From a bacterium (GTDB lineage: Bacteria; Patescibacteriota; Saccharimonadia; Saccharimonadales; UBA4665): a DNA stretch of 56,946 nucleotides. The stretch lies in assembly GCA_021783725.1 (NCBI GenBank), contig JAJXTN010000007.1:1-56946 (forward strand), given 5' to 3'. A model generated the notes under the pieces. It searched no databases, was not told the origin of the DNA, and saw only the letters and a list, made by a program, of their open reading frames with translations. Positions 18,110 through 23,850 of this stretch are shown here, piece by piece (within the stretch, counting starts at the first letter, position 1; each line of letters opens with the position of its first letter). Position numbers and translations under genes: made by a program.

Positions 18110-18118
18110 TGTTACACT
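18110..18118 (+). promoter_or_regulatory. Promoter of tig giving a near-leaderless mRNA
   Basis: TGTTACACT (18110-18118) is an extended -10 element located 8 nt before the tig ATG at 18127. Transcription would start within about two bases of the start codon, and no Shine-Dalgarno sequence is present. Confidence 0.55.
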
Positions 18119-18126
18119 AGCTTTCT

Positions 18127-19410
18127 ATGCAAGTAAAATCCGAACAATTATCTGCTACTAAAGTTAAACTATTGATTTCGGGCGATGACAAAATCATTGC
18201 CCAAATAAAGCAAGCAACTTTGGCCGAGCTTAGTCCAAATGTTAAAGTCCCAGGTTTTCGTCCTGGAAAAGCTCCAGCCAATTTGATAGAAAAACAAATC
18301 GATCAATCAGTTTTGCAGTCCGAATTTCTCGAACAAGCCGTTAATCATCTCTACGTAGAAGCCGCCAAGCACCAAAAACTACGGCCGGTCACTCAACCGG
18401 AGATTGAAATTACCAAATTTGTGCCATTTAGCACTTTAGAGTTTTCGGCCGTTGTTGAGTCAGTCGGAAAGATTGAGTTACCTGACTACAAGAAGGTTAG
18501 AGTTACCGTTGAGCCTAAAACTATTTCTGCTAAAGATGTTAATCAAGTTATCGATAATTTGCTAAGTCGTGGCGCCAGCAAGAAGCCCGTCAATAGACCA
18601 GCCAAAGCTGGAGATGAAGTATTGATCGATTTCTTTGGTACTGACGCCAAAACCAAAGAACCAATTAGTGGCGCCGATGGTAAAGCTTATCCTTTGTTAC
18701 TGGGAAGTAAAACATTTATCCCTGGCTTTGAAGATGAATTAATTGGCGCATCAAAAGACGATGTTCGTGAATTCGTTCTAACTTTCCCTAAAGATTACGG
18801 CGTCAAAGCTTTGCAGTCTAAAAAAGTTAACTTCAAAGTTACCGTTCATGAAGTGTTAGAAGTTGCCAAACCGAAACTAGATGATGAATTCGCTAAGTCC
18901 GTTGGACCTCTTAAGACGGTCGCCGAGCTCAAGTCTGATATCAAAAAGCAGTTGGAAGTTGAGGCTAAGAGCGAGTATAACCGTATTTTCGATAACCAAT
19001 TACTCGAGAAAATCGCCGATAAAAGTAGCGTGGCCATCCCCGAGGTTCTGATCGAAGAAGAAATCGACCGTATGGAAGCTGAAGAGAAAAGCAACGTCGC
19101 TTATCGCGGTCAAACTTGGCAGGAACATCTAGATGAAGAAGGCCTGACAGCCGAAGCACACCGCGAGAAACAGCGCACTGGCGCCGATATGCGAGTTAAA
19201 GCCGGGCTAGTATTAGCCGAAATTGCTGATGCCGAGAACATCATCGTTACGCCCGAAGAATTAGAAATACGAATTCAACTACTGAAAGGCCAATATACCG
19301 ACGCCCAAATGTTAGCCGAGATCGATAAAACTGAAAACCGCCGTGATATCATGAACCGCATGATTAGCGAGAAAACCCTCGATCGCTTGCGTTCATTCAG
19401 TGCCAAATAG
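18127..19410 (+). CDS. tig: Trigger factor
   Basis: Ribosome-associated chaperone and peptidyl-prolyl isomerase for nascent chains. The 427 residues carry the ribosome-docking signature GFRPGKAP (about 44-51), an FKBP-type domain (about 150-245, AGDEVLIDFFGTD to FKVTVHEV) and a helical C-terminal chaperone domain with NRMISEKTLDRL near the end. Length is typical. It is not adjacent to clpP here: the accessory region 19.4-23.2 kb separates them, whereas tig-clpP is a common pairing. Confidence 0.93.
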   Translation: MQVKSEQLSATKVKLLISGDDKIIAQIKQATLAELSPNVKVPGFRPGKAPANLIEKQIDQSVLQSEFLEQAVNHLYVEAAKHQKLRPVTQPEIEITKFVPFSTLEFSAVVESVGKIELPDYKKVRVTVEPKTISAKDVNQVIDNLLSRGASKKPVNRPAKAGDEVLIDFFGTDAKTKEPISGADGKAYPLLLGSKTFIPGFEDELIGASKDDVREFVLTFPKDYGVKALQSKKVNFKVTVHEVLEVAKPKLDDEFAKSVGPLKTVAELKSDIKKQLEVEAKSEYNRIFDNQLLEKIADKSSVAIPEVLIEEEIDRMEAEEKSNVAYRGQTWQEHLDEEGLTAEAHREKQRTGADMRVKAGLVLAEIADAENIIVTPEELEIRIQLLKGQYTDAQMLAEIDKTENRRDIMNRMISEKTLDRLRSFSAK

Positions 19411-19447
19411 AGCCTTTAGTGGCATCGTTAGCCTAAACCACGTGCCG

Positions 19448-19478
19448 GCTAGGCGACCTCCACTCATAGCAAGTAAAC
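19448..19478 (+). repeat. Shared upstream motif, copy 1
   Basis: GGCTAGGCGAC followed by AGCAAGTAAAC after a diverged middle. The same ends occur at 20541-20573 and, inverted, at 22710-22734. This copy is about 40 bp ahead of the predicted ncRNA start at 19519. Confidence 0.55.
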
Positions 19479-19504
19479 AGCTCTAGTACAGCGTAAGCGT
19501 TTCT

Positions 19505-19670
19505 GGTATAATATAAGTACTGTTTCGTGATGGGCGACCTAGGTCAATTGACCAATAAACGGGCGCATGCCAAGGATAATAGAAGCGAAACAGGTGACTA
19601 CCGATACCAACAGGCGTCACAGACAAACTATGAAGATTATTCATATAAGTCTGTGACGCCTTTTTCTTTG
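19505..19670 (+). ncRNA. Predicted structured ncRNA 1 with promoter and terminator
   Basis: Extended -10 TGGTATAAT ends at 19512, giving a start near 19519. The RNA has a closing helix CTGTTTCG (19520-19527) with CGAAACAG (19586-19593), an internal GGTCAATTGACC palindrome, and ends in a strong terminator GGCGTCACAGAC/GTCTGTGACGCC followed by TTTTT (19613-19665). Expected length is about 145 nt. It matches no RNA class I can identify; it lacks the marks of RNase P RNA, tmRNA or SRP RNA. It ends 48 bp before tRNA-like gene 1 on the same strand. Confidence 0.6.
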
Positions 19671-19713
19671 GCTGGTAATGGGTATTGCACTTTTACATCA
19701 CAATAAGTAGTAT

Positions 19714-19791
19714 GCCCCAGTAGCTCAGCTGGATAGAGCGACGCGTTTGCTAAACCGTAGGTCACAGGTTCAATTCCTGTCTGGGGAGCCA
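19714..19791 (+). tRNA. tRNA or tRNA-like gene 1 (apparent anticodon GCU)
   Basis: The D-arm (GCTC/GAGC, GG in the loop), T-arm (ACAGG-TTCAATT-CCTGT) and encoded CCA are canonical. The acceptor pairs except for G1 opposite A72. The anticodon arm is 18 nt instead of 17: ACG-C-GT pairs with AC-CGT only if one C is bulged two pairs below loop TTGCTAA, giving anticodon GCU (Ser), yet the variable loop is only 5 nt, unlike normal tRNA-Ser. A -35/-10 pair (TTGCAC, TAGTAT) at 19685-19713 abuts the first base. Functional identity is uncertain. Confidence 0.65.
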
Positions 19792-19805
19792 ACAAGGCCA
19801 GTGCC

Positions 19806-19847
19806 TTAAAAGTAAAAGACCCCGAAGGGTCTTTGACGCGTTTGCTG
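19806..19847 (-). ncRNA. Predicted antisense sRNA 1 against tRNA-like gene 1
   Basis: On the minus strand an extended -10 TGCTATAAT (19862-19854) would start an RNA near 19847. It begins with AGCAAACGCGUC, perfectly complementary to 12 nt of the anticodon arm of tRNA-like gene 1 (19740-19751), and then forms a terminator AAAGACCC-TTCG-GGGTCTTT followed by a T-rich tail. Length is about 42 nt. It is convergent with the tRNA gene, starting about 56 bp beyond its 3' end. Confidence 0.55.
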
Positions 19848-20071
19848 AATCCAATTATAGCAAACGCATATTAAAAGTACACGTCAAAATGACGATGTGC
19901 TAGTTCAAAATATCTTAAATTAAATGAATATATGTAACACCCAAGTACTCACAAAGTTACTTAAACGAGTTTGTCTTTCGCTACAACTTTCGAGAAATAG
20001 CTATTTATCCGATTCTTTTGGAACGGGATAACACGCATTCTTATTAAGTTTCTTGAATAGTTTTTTGCTCA

Positions 20072-20473
20072 TCATTTCAATTTTAAAAGCAGTGCAATTA
20101 TAGAAACTAATAGCGCTATAAGTGAGATGACTATAGGGACTACGCTACCTACAACACCTACAAGGGCATTCATGTAATAAGTCCAAGATGATATAAGCTT
20201 TAGACCATCCCCCGTAATACGAACATGCTGCTGGCCGTTGTTATGCTTATAATCTACATACTTGTCATGACTGGCAATCGCGAAGGTCATTCGAGCAATC
20301 GTATCGTCGTAACTATATTTTTTTTGGAATACTTTCTTACAATGCAAAAGTGTTGGCAGCTCACCCCGTTCTGCAAATATATAGGTAGGGTCGTTGGTTT
20401 CATCAAATATAACCTTCACTAATCGCTTCACCCTGACAACATACTTCATGCGCCAAATTATACGCTTCATCAT
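20072..20473 (-). CDS. Hypothetical tail-anchored membrane protein
   Basis: Unrecognised 133-residue protein starting with a strongly basic segment (MMKRIIWRMKYVVRVKRLVK) and ending in one long hydrophobic span (VVPIVISLIALLVSIIALLL) before KLK. The middle has no known motif. GGAG precedes the double ATG. It is divergent from the gene at 20595 across the inverted repeat 20508-20574. Its topology resembles the neighbouring small membrane proteins, suggesting related accessory functions, but none can be named. Confidence 0.55.
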   Translation of the reverse strand: MMKRIIWRMKYVVRVKRLVKVIFDETNDPTYIFAERGELPTLLHCKKVFQKKYSYDDTIARMTFAIASHDKYVDYKHNNGQQHVRITGDGLKLISSWTYYMNALVGVVGSVVPIVISLIALLVSIIALLLKLK

Positions 20474-20507
20474 TCAACTCCAATCAAAAAAACACTCAAA
20501 AGAGTTT

Positions 20508-20574
20508 GGTTACTTGCCATAAGGGGGGGTAGTTGCCACCAGCTAGGCGACTATCCCCTGACAGCAAGTAAACC
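20508..20574. promoter_or_regulatory. Inverted-repeat regulatory element between divergent genes, motif copy 2
   Basis: Two imperfect arms of about 29 bp face each other around ACCAGCTA (20538-20545): the right arm reads GGCGACTATCCCC then TGACAGCAAGTAAACC, the left arm is its near reverse complement (GGTTACTTGCC, GGGGGTAGTTGCC). It lies between two divergent membrane-protein genes, so it is a good candidate for a symmetric operator or divergent promoter. Part of it recurs at 19448 and 22710. Confidence 0.6.
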
Positions 20575-20594
20575 ATTCAGGGTATACTATGCAC

Positions 20595-20999
20595 ATGGCA
20601 AAAAAGACTAAGGCTAGTCGCTTCAAAAGGTGGTGGACTGTCACTAGGAGTGCTCTTACCCCACTACATTCTGACGGGCATACCCCTATGCTGGAACTAC
20701 ATAGAGGTATTGACGTGCGAGACAATGCTTCGTATATTCCTCTCGCCATATTCGATAAGCCAGAGGACGTAGCCCGGCGTAACATAGAAAAACTAGAGGT
20801 GGCGAAACTAGAGCAAGATAGAGACGCGGTAAATAAGAATTTGAGGGCTCAACATAGGTTGATGCTTGCCGCATTAGCCGCCGTTGTCGTGGCAATACTT
20901 TCGTCTATAGTGGCTGTAATTATAGCCTTACATACTAAAGCACCAACAGTTATAATAAAGGGTACTAATGTCAAAGAAACTATTCAAACGACTAATTAA
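20595..20999 (+). CDS. Hypothetical single-span membrane protein
   Basis: Unrecognised 134-residue protein. A basic start (MAKKTKASRFKRWW), a charged middle with a predicted helix (EKLEVAKLEQDRDAVNKNL), and one span near the C-terminus (LMLAALAAVVVAILSSIVAVI, about 94-114). TATACT at 20583-20588 puts the transcript start at or next to ATG 20595, so the mRNA is probably leaderless and an earlier ATG at 20589 is excluded. Its stop overlaps the stop of the convergent transposase gene by 4 bp. Confidence 0.6.
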   Translation: MAKKTKASRFKRWWTVTRSALTPLHSDGHTPMLELHRGIDVRDNASYIPLAIFDKPEDVARRNIEKLEVAKLEQDRDAVNKNLRAQHRLMLAALAAVVVAILSSIVAVIIALHTKAPTVIIKGTNVKETIQTTN

Positions 21000-21847
21000 G
21001 AAAGCGTCACAGCCCGTTCCAAAAGAACAGGGAAAATAGGCTGTAGCCTGTAATTATAGCGAAAAGTAAACTCATCCACATACGACTGTAAGTACTTGGG
21101 CGATACGGCGTGATATGTACCGTCAATAGAGCGTTTTAGTTGCGACCAAAAGCCCTCAATAGTATTTGTGTAGGCGGTACCTCGCACGTACTCCAGTTTT
21201 GAGTGATTAACTGTAGTATGTGAATAGCCACGCCGTCTTAAGGTTTTATACGCTTGCCACTCATCGCTATGTATGTGCGCCCCTTGCGCCACATTGCCTT
21301 CAATTAGCGGTAACAATACCCTTGCACCAGCAGTTTTAACTTTGACTGCTAATGCACGTCCATCTCGCTCAACTGCTCCGAATACGATGCTCTTATTATC
21401 AAACTTATGAGCAAGTTTACGCCTACCGCCGATATAGGTTTCGTCTATCTCTACAATATCGCCATTACCACCTAGCGGATTGTTTTCGCTTTCCATAAGC
21501 AATCGTATTTGTTTTGCCATACGCCAAGCTGTTTTATAGGTAACGCCAAGCGAGCGCTCTAGTTCTTTTGCAGATACACCGTTTTTAGATACTGAAAACT
21601 GGTAAATTGCATAAAACCAGTTCCATAGGCTAGTTTCTGACTTGCGAAATATCGTATCTGCAAGGGGATAAATATGCCTGTCGCACTCTGAACACACAAA
21701 GCCCTTGCGACCTGTGATAGGGTGCCATTTTACGCCTATAACACCACAACGAGGGCAAGTATCGCCGTAGCGGTTTTCTAGTACCGCTAGTAGACAGGCT
21801 TGATCGTCTGGAAACTCTGTCCTGAACTGCTTGAATGTGTATCTCAT
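20996..21847 (-). CDS. IS1595-family (ISXO2-like) transposase
   Basis: DDE transposase of about 283 residues. It has a zinc ribbon (CPRCG...CSECD, about 32-55), a helix-turn-helix-like SAKELERSLGVTYKTAWRM, and the DDE_Tnp_IS1595 domain with EIDETYIGG, HSDEW and NTIEGFWSQLKR carrying the acidic residues. The open frame extends upstream to 21934, but TTGACA-17-TAAAAT at 21883-21855 places the transcript start at ATG 21847, making it leaderless. No terminal inverted repeats were found by eye, and its stop overlaps a cellular-looking gene, so it may be a stranded or domesticated copy. Confidence 0.85.
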   Translation of the reverse strand: MRYTFKQFRTEFPDDQACLLAVLENRYGDTCPRCGVIGVKWHPITGRKGFVCSECDRHIYPLADTIFRKSETSLWNWFYAIYQFSVSKNGVSAKELERSLGVTYKTAWRMAKQIRLLMESENNPLGGNGDIVEIDETYIGGRRKLAHKFDNKSIVFGAVERDGRALAVKVKTAGARVLLPLIEGNVAQGAHIHSDEWQAYKTLRRRGYSHTTVNHSKLEYVRGTAYTNTIEGFWSQLKRSIDGTYHAVSPKYLQSYVDEFTFRYNYRLQPIFPVLLERAVTLS

Positions 21848-21854
21848 TGCTTTC

Positions 21855-21883
21855 ATTTTAGCAAAAATATACTTGCTTGTCAA
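21855..21883 (-). promoter_or_regulatory. Promoter of the IS1595-type transposase
   Basis: On the minus strand TTGACA (21883-21878), 17 bp, then TAAAAT (21860-21855) preceded by TGC. This is close to consensus. The expected start is at or one base before the ATG at 21847. Confidence 0.65.
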
Positions 21884-21996
21884 GGAATATAATAAGGTGT
21901 TACTACTGTACCTTTCTTGTGTGTTTTGAGACATAGCAACCTAGCCCTTTACTGGTTAAAAGGTTGTGTTTAGTTCGTCGCTTGCTATACTAGAAT

Positions 21997-22040
21997 GTGA
22001 CTAGCCTACCAGCCCACTACGCAAATAGTGGGCTTTTCTT
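21997..22040 (+). ncRNA. Predicted antisense sRNA 2 against tRNA-like gene 2
   Basis: Extended -10 TGCTATACT (21983-21991) would start an RNA at about 21997. It begins with GUGACUAGCCUAC, perfectly complementary to 13 nt of the anticodon arm of tRNA-like gene 2 (22109-22121), then forms a terminator GCCCACTA/TAGTGGGC followed by TTTTCTT. Length is about 42 nt. Layout, size and order match sRNA 1. Confidence 0.55.
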
Positions 22041-22071
22041 ATGACTGTTTTTTATTTAGAGTGTCTGTTTT

Positions 22072-22146
22072 TGGTGGAGTCACGGGGAGTTGAACCCCGG
22101 ACTGCAAGGTGACTAGCCTACAATTTTGCCGTTAAACTATATCCCC
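22072..22146 (-). tRNA. tRNA or tRNA-like gene 2 (apparent anticodon AGU)
   Basis: The T-arm (CGGGG-TTCAACT-CCCCG), D-arm (GTTT/AAAT with GG in the loop), 5-nt variable loop and encoded CCA are canonical. The acceptor GGGGATA/TGACTCC has an A-A mismatch and two wobbles. The anticodon stem pairs only with a bulged T two pairs below loop CTAGTCA, which would give anticodon AGU (Thr), rare in bacteria. It could be a divergent functional tRNA, a decaying tRNA or a tRNA-like RNA; the sequence does not decide. Confidence 0.6.
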
Positions 22147-22163
22147 ATAACACGGTCTTGTAC

Positions 22164-22267
22164 GAAAAAAGCCACTAACTCGGATTGCTCAATTTAAGCT
22201 AAATCCTTGTTAGTGGCTGCGTAGTCGCTCGCTCACTCCGGCAAGTTACCGTAAGCGTATTATAACA
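22164..22267 (-). ncRNA. Predicted ncRNA 2 with promoter and terminator
   Basis: Minus-strand extended -10 TGTTATAAT (22267-22259) gives a start near 22252. The RNA of about 88 nt ends in a terminator with arms GCCACTAAC/GTTAGTGGC (22217-22209 and 22179-22171), an inner GGATT/AATCC helix, and TTTTTT. It ends 18 bp before tRNA-like gene 2 on the same strand, the same order as ncRNA 1 and tRNA-like gene 1. The two ncRNAs share little primary sequence. Confidence 0.5.
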
Positions 22268-22321
22268 TAAGCAAGCTGAGTACGGTGATGCTACAATATA
22301 ACCATAAATCTGGAGAACAAT

Positions 22322-22480
22322 ATGAACGATAATAAAGAAGATTTAGACCGATATAATGCCTGGAAACAAGCACAAGAAGCTGAGAGAAAAGAGGAAGGAA
22401 GAGCTATGCTCGCAATCTGGGGGCTCTGGATATGCGTTGGGGTGGTGATTGGTATACCTATCGGAAAGTTTTTACTCTAA
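22322..22480 (+). CDS. Small single-span membrane protein (52 residues)
   Basis: Unrecognised. A charged amphipathic N-terminal half (DLDRYNAWKQAQEAERKEE) is followed by one hydrophobic span (MLAIWGLWICVGVVIGIPIG). GGAG lies 6 nt before the ATG. It is convergent with the next small gene, with 5 bp between their stops. Size, topology and ribosome-binding site argue for a real gene; function unknown. Confidence 0.55.
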   Translation: MNDNKEDLDRYNAWKQAQEAERKEEGRAMLAIWGLWICVGVVIGIPIGKFLL

Positions 22481-22485
22481 GGTGA

Positions 22486-22653
22486 CTACTTTTTATTCCC
22501 TCTATCTCCTATTTTAATGATTATGGCTACTATAATTAAGCACGCTAGTAGACCATAGATGGGTCTATTACCAGAAGCAATGCTATTTAATGTTCCTAGT
22601 ATGACTATTGCTACTAGAACCCACCAGTACCAGCGCATGTTAGGTTTTTTCAT
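22486..22653 (-). CDS. Small two-span membrane protein (55 residues)
   Basis: Unrecognised. A short basic start (MKKPNMRWYWW) is followed by hydrophobic stretches WVLVAIVILGTL and YGLLACLIIVAIII and a charged tail (KIGDRGNKK), giving a hairpin of two spans. AAGAAGG precedes the ATG. An inverted copy of the shared motif (22710-22734) lies about 57 bp upstream in the same orientation as the copy before the gene at 20595. Confidence 0.5.
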   Translation of the reverse strand: MKKPNMRWYWWVLVAIVILGTLNSIASGNRPIYGLLACLIIVAIIIKIGDRGNKK

Positions 22654-22709
22654 ACTTTATCGCCTTCTTTCTTTATAGCTATATCCTATCACTAAATCCC
22701 AGTCGTACG

Positions 22710-22742
22710 TACTTGCTGTCATGGGATAGTCGCCACCAGCTA
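22710..22742 (-). repeat. Shared upstream motif, copy 3
   Basis: On the minus strand GGCGACTATCCC then ATGACAGCAAGT matches the right arm of the element at 20508-20574 with one difference over about 24 bp, and the CCACCAGCTA loop sequence is also kept. The opposite arm is missing. It points toward the minus-strand gene at 22653. Confidence 0.6.
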
Positions 22743-22745
22743 CTA

Positions 22746-22774
22746 TTGCTAAAAGCTGAGTTGTGGTATATAAT
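22746..22774 (+). promoter_or_regulatory. Promoter of the 22783 small ORF
   Basis: TTGCTA (22746-22751), 17 bp, TATAAT (22769-22774). The start would fall within two bases of ATG 22783, so the transcript is probably leaderless. Confidence 0.6.
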
Positions 22775-22782
22775 AGGTTTTT

Positions 22783-22899
22783 ATGAAACCGCGTACTGAT
22801 GGTCTTGAAGGCCTAGAATTAAATGGTGATCGAGATTTAACAATTGCTTTTGTGTCATTGCATTTCGCCATAGGCGGCGCAAAAATAGCTCAATTCTAG
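22783..22899 (+). CDS. Small hypothetical ORF (38 residues)
   Basis: Unrecognised. It begins 8 nt after a consensus TATAAT and reads 38 codons with a charged first half (PRTDGLEGLELNGDRDL) and a more hydrophobic end. It ends 5 bp before the next gene, which lacks its own ribosome-binding site, so it may be the first gene of a two-gene unit. It could also be a broken gene; coding status is unsure. Confidence 0.4.
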   Translation: MKPRTDGLEGLELNGDRDLTIAFVSLHFAIGGAKIAQF

Positions 22900-22904
22900 A
22901 TTTA

Positions 22905-23162
22905 ATGTTGAAGAAAGTTGAAGATAAGTTTATTCTTGCTGGATCTGTCAACGAAGGTCATTACGATAATCCAGCTAATAGCCGACAGTCTGTAATATTT
23001 GACGATCGAGAGTCTAGTGTTTTCATGAGAGTTCTTGACCGGGCTGTGGAATATCATCCAGATGCTAGGATTGTTAGTTCGGCTACGGCGATGATGGCTG
23101 AAGTAGCTAAATTTGACGCTAATCAAAGCTATCAAAGTTCTCGATCATTGCACACCGTCTAG
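22905..23162 (+). CDS. Hypothetical soluble protein (85 residues)
   Basis: Unrecognised, soluble, mixed-charge protein (for example IFDDRESSVFMRVLDRAVEYH). No membrane segment and no motif known to me. There is no Shine-Dalgarno sequence; the start lies 5 bp after the stop of the small ORF at 22783, so translation may be coupled. It ends 27 bp before the CIRCE element of clpP. Confidence 0.45.
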   Translation: MLKKVEDKFILAGSVNEGHYDNPANSRQSVIFDDRESSVFMRVLDRAVEYHPDARIVSSATAMMAEVAKFDANQSYQSSRSLHTV

Positions 23163-23189
23163 GATTACGAAGGGTTGAAAATATGTATA

Positions 23190-23227
23190 TTGGCACTCTT
23201 GACTATCGAGTGCTAATTTCATAATAT
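23190..23227 (+). promoter_or_regulatory. CIRCE operator overlapping the clpP promoter
   Basis: TTGGCACTC (23190-23198), 9-nt spacer, GAGTGCTAA (23208-23216): CIRCE with one mismatch. The -35 box TTGACT (23199-23204) lies in the spacer, and TAATAT (23222-23227) is the -10 box at 17 bp. The following AGATGTATG is identical to the clpC module, and the ATG is clpP itself at the +1 position. Confidence 0.9.
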
Positions 23228-23233
23228 AGATGT

Positions 23234-23842
23234 ATGAATAAAATATCTGATTCAGTACTAGTACCAACCGTTATAGAAAGCGAAGGCCGTTACGAAAGGG
23301 CTTATGACATCTATAGCCGATTACTTAAAGATCGGATAATTTTCTTAGGTAGTGATGTCAATGAAGTGTCGGCTAATGTGGTGGTCGCGCAATTATTGTT
23401 CTTGCAAGCTGAAGATTCTAAAAAAGACATTTATTTCTATATCAACAGTCCTGGCGGTAGTGTTTATGATGCCTTAGCCATTTATGACACGATGCAATAC
23501 GTTACTAATGATATCCAAACAGTCGGTATTGGCGTCCAAGCTTCAGCGGCCGCTTTCTTGCTAAGTAGTGGAACCAAGGGTAAGCGCTTTGCATTGCCGA
23601 ATTCGACGGTCATGATTCACCAGCCATCTAGTGGCACTCGAGGTAAGGTTACTGATCAAGAAATTGATTTGCGCGAAAGCTTACGTATCAAGAAATTGCT
23701 GGAATCAATCATGGCTAAGAATACTGGCCAGAAACCCGACAAAATCCATGAAGACATGGAACGTGACAAGTGGCTAACAGCTGAAGAGGCCCAGAAATAT
23801 GGGATTGTCGACGCCGTCATAACCACGCCACCTAAAGTTTAG
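23234..23842 (+). CDS. clpP: ATP-dependent Clp protease proteolytic subunit
   Basis: Serine protease that forms the barrel served by ClpC. The 202 residues contain the nucleophile segment [14 protein letters not shown] (usually ASMGA, here ASAAA), the histidine in VMIHQPSSG, and the aspartate segment [18 protein letters not shown]. Length is typical. The ATG coincides with the expected transcription start, so the mRNA is predicted to be leaderless. CIRCE upstream indicates HrcA repression, as for clpC. Confidence 0.95.
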   Translation: MNKISDSVLVPTVIESEGRYERAYDIYSRLLKDRIIFLGSDVNEVSANVVVAQLLFLQAEDSKKDIYFYINSPGGSVYDALAIYDTMQYVTNDIQTVGIGVQASAAAFLLSSGTKGKRFALPNSTVMIHQPSSGTRGKVTDQEIDLRESLRIKKLLESIMAKNTGQKPDKIHEDMERDKWLTAEEAQKYGIVDAVITTPPKV

Positions 23843-23850
23843 TCTATCTT

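Noticed and set aside
19740-19846. Reading the 12-nt anticodon-arm repeat as an ordinary phage attachment site
   Set aside because: The second copy is not followed by the rest of a tRNA 3' end, no integrase is nearby, and the copy forms the 5' end of a promoter-terminator unit; the same holds for locus 2. A recombination role is not excluded but is less fitting.
20940-21990. Terminal inverted repeats of the IS1595-type transposase
   Set aside because: Only a short TAAAGGG similarity was found on the two sides, which is too little to define ends.
22902-23135. Minus-strand 77-codon frame opposite the 22905 gene
   Set aside because: No ribosome-binding site or promoter; the plus-strand frame continues a promoter-bearing unit and has better protein-like composition.
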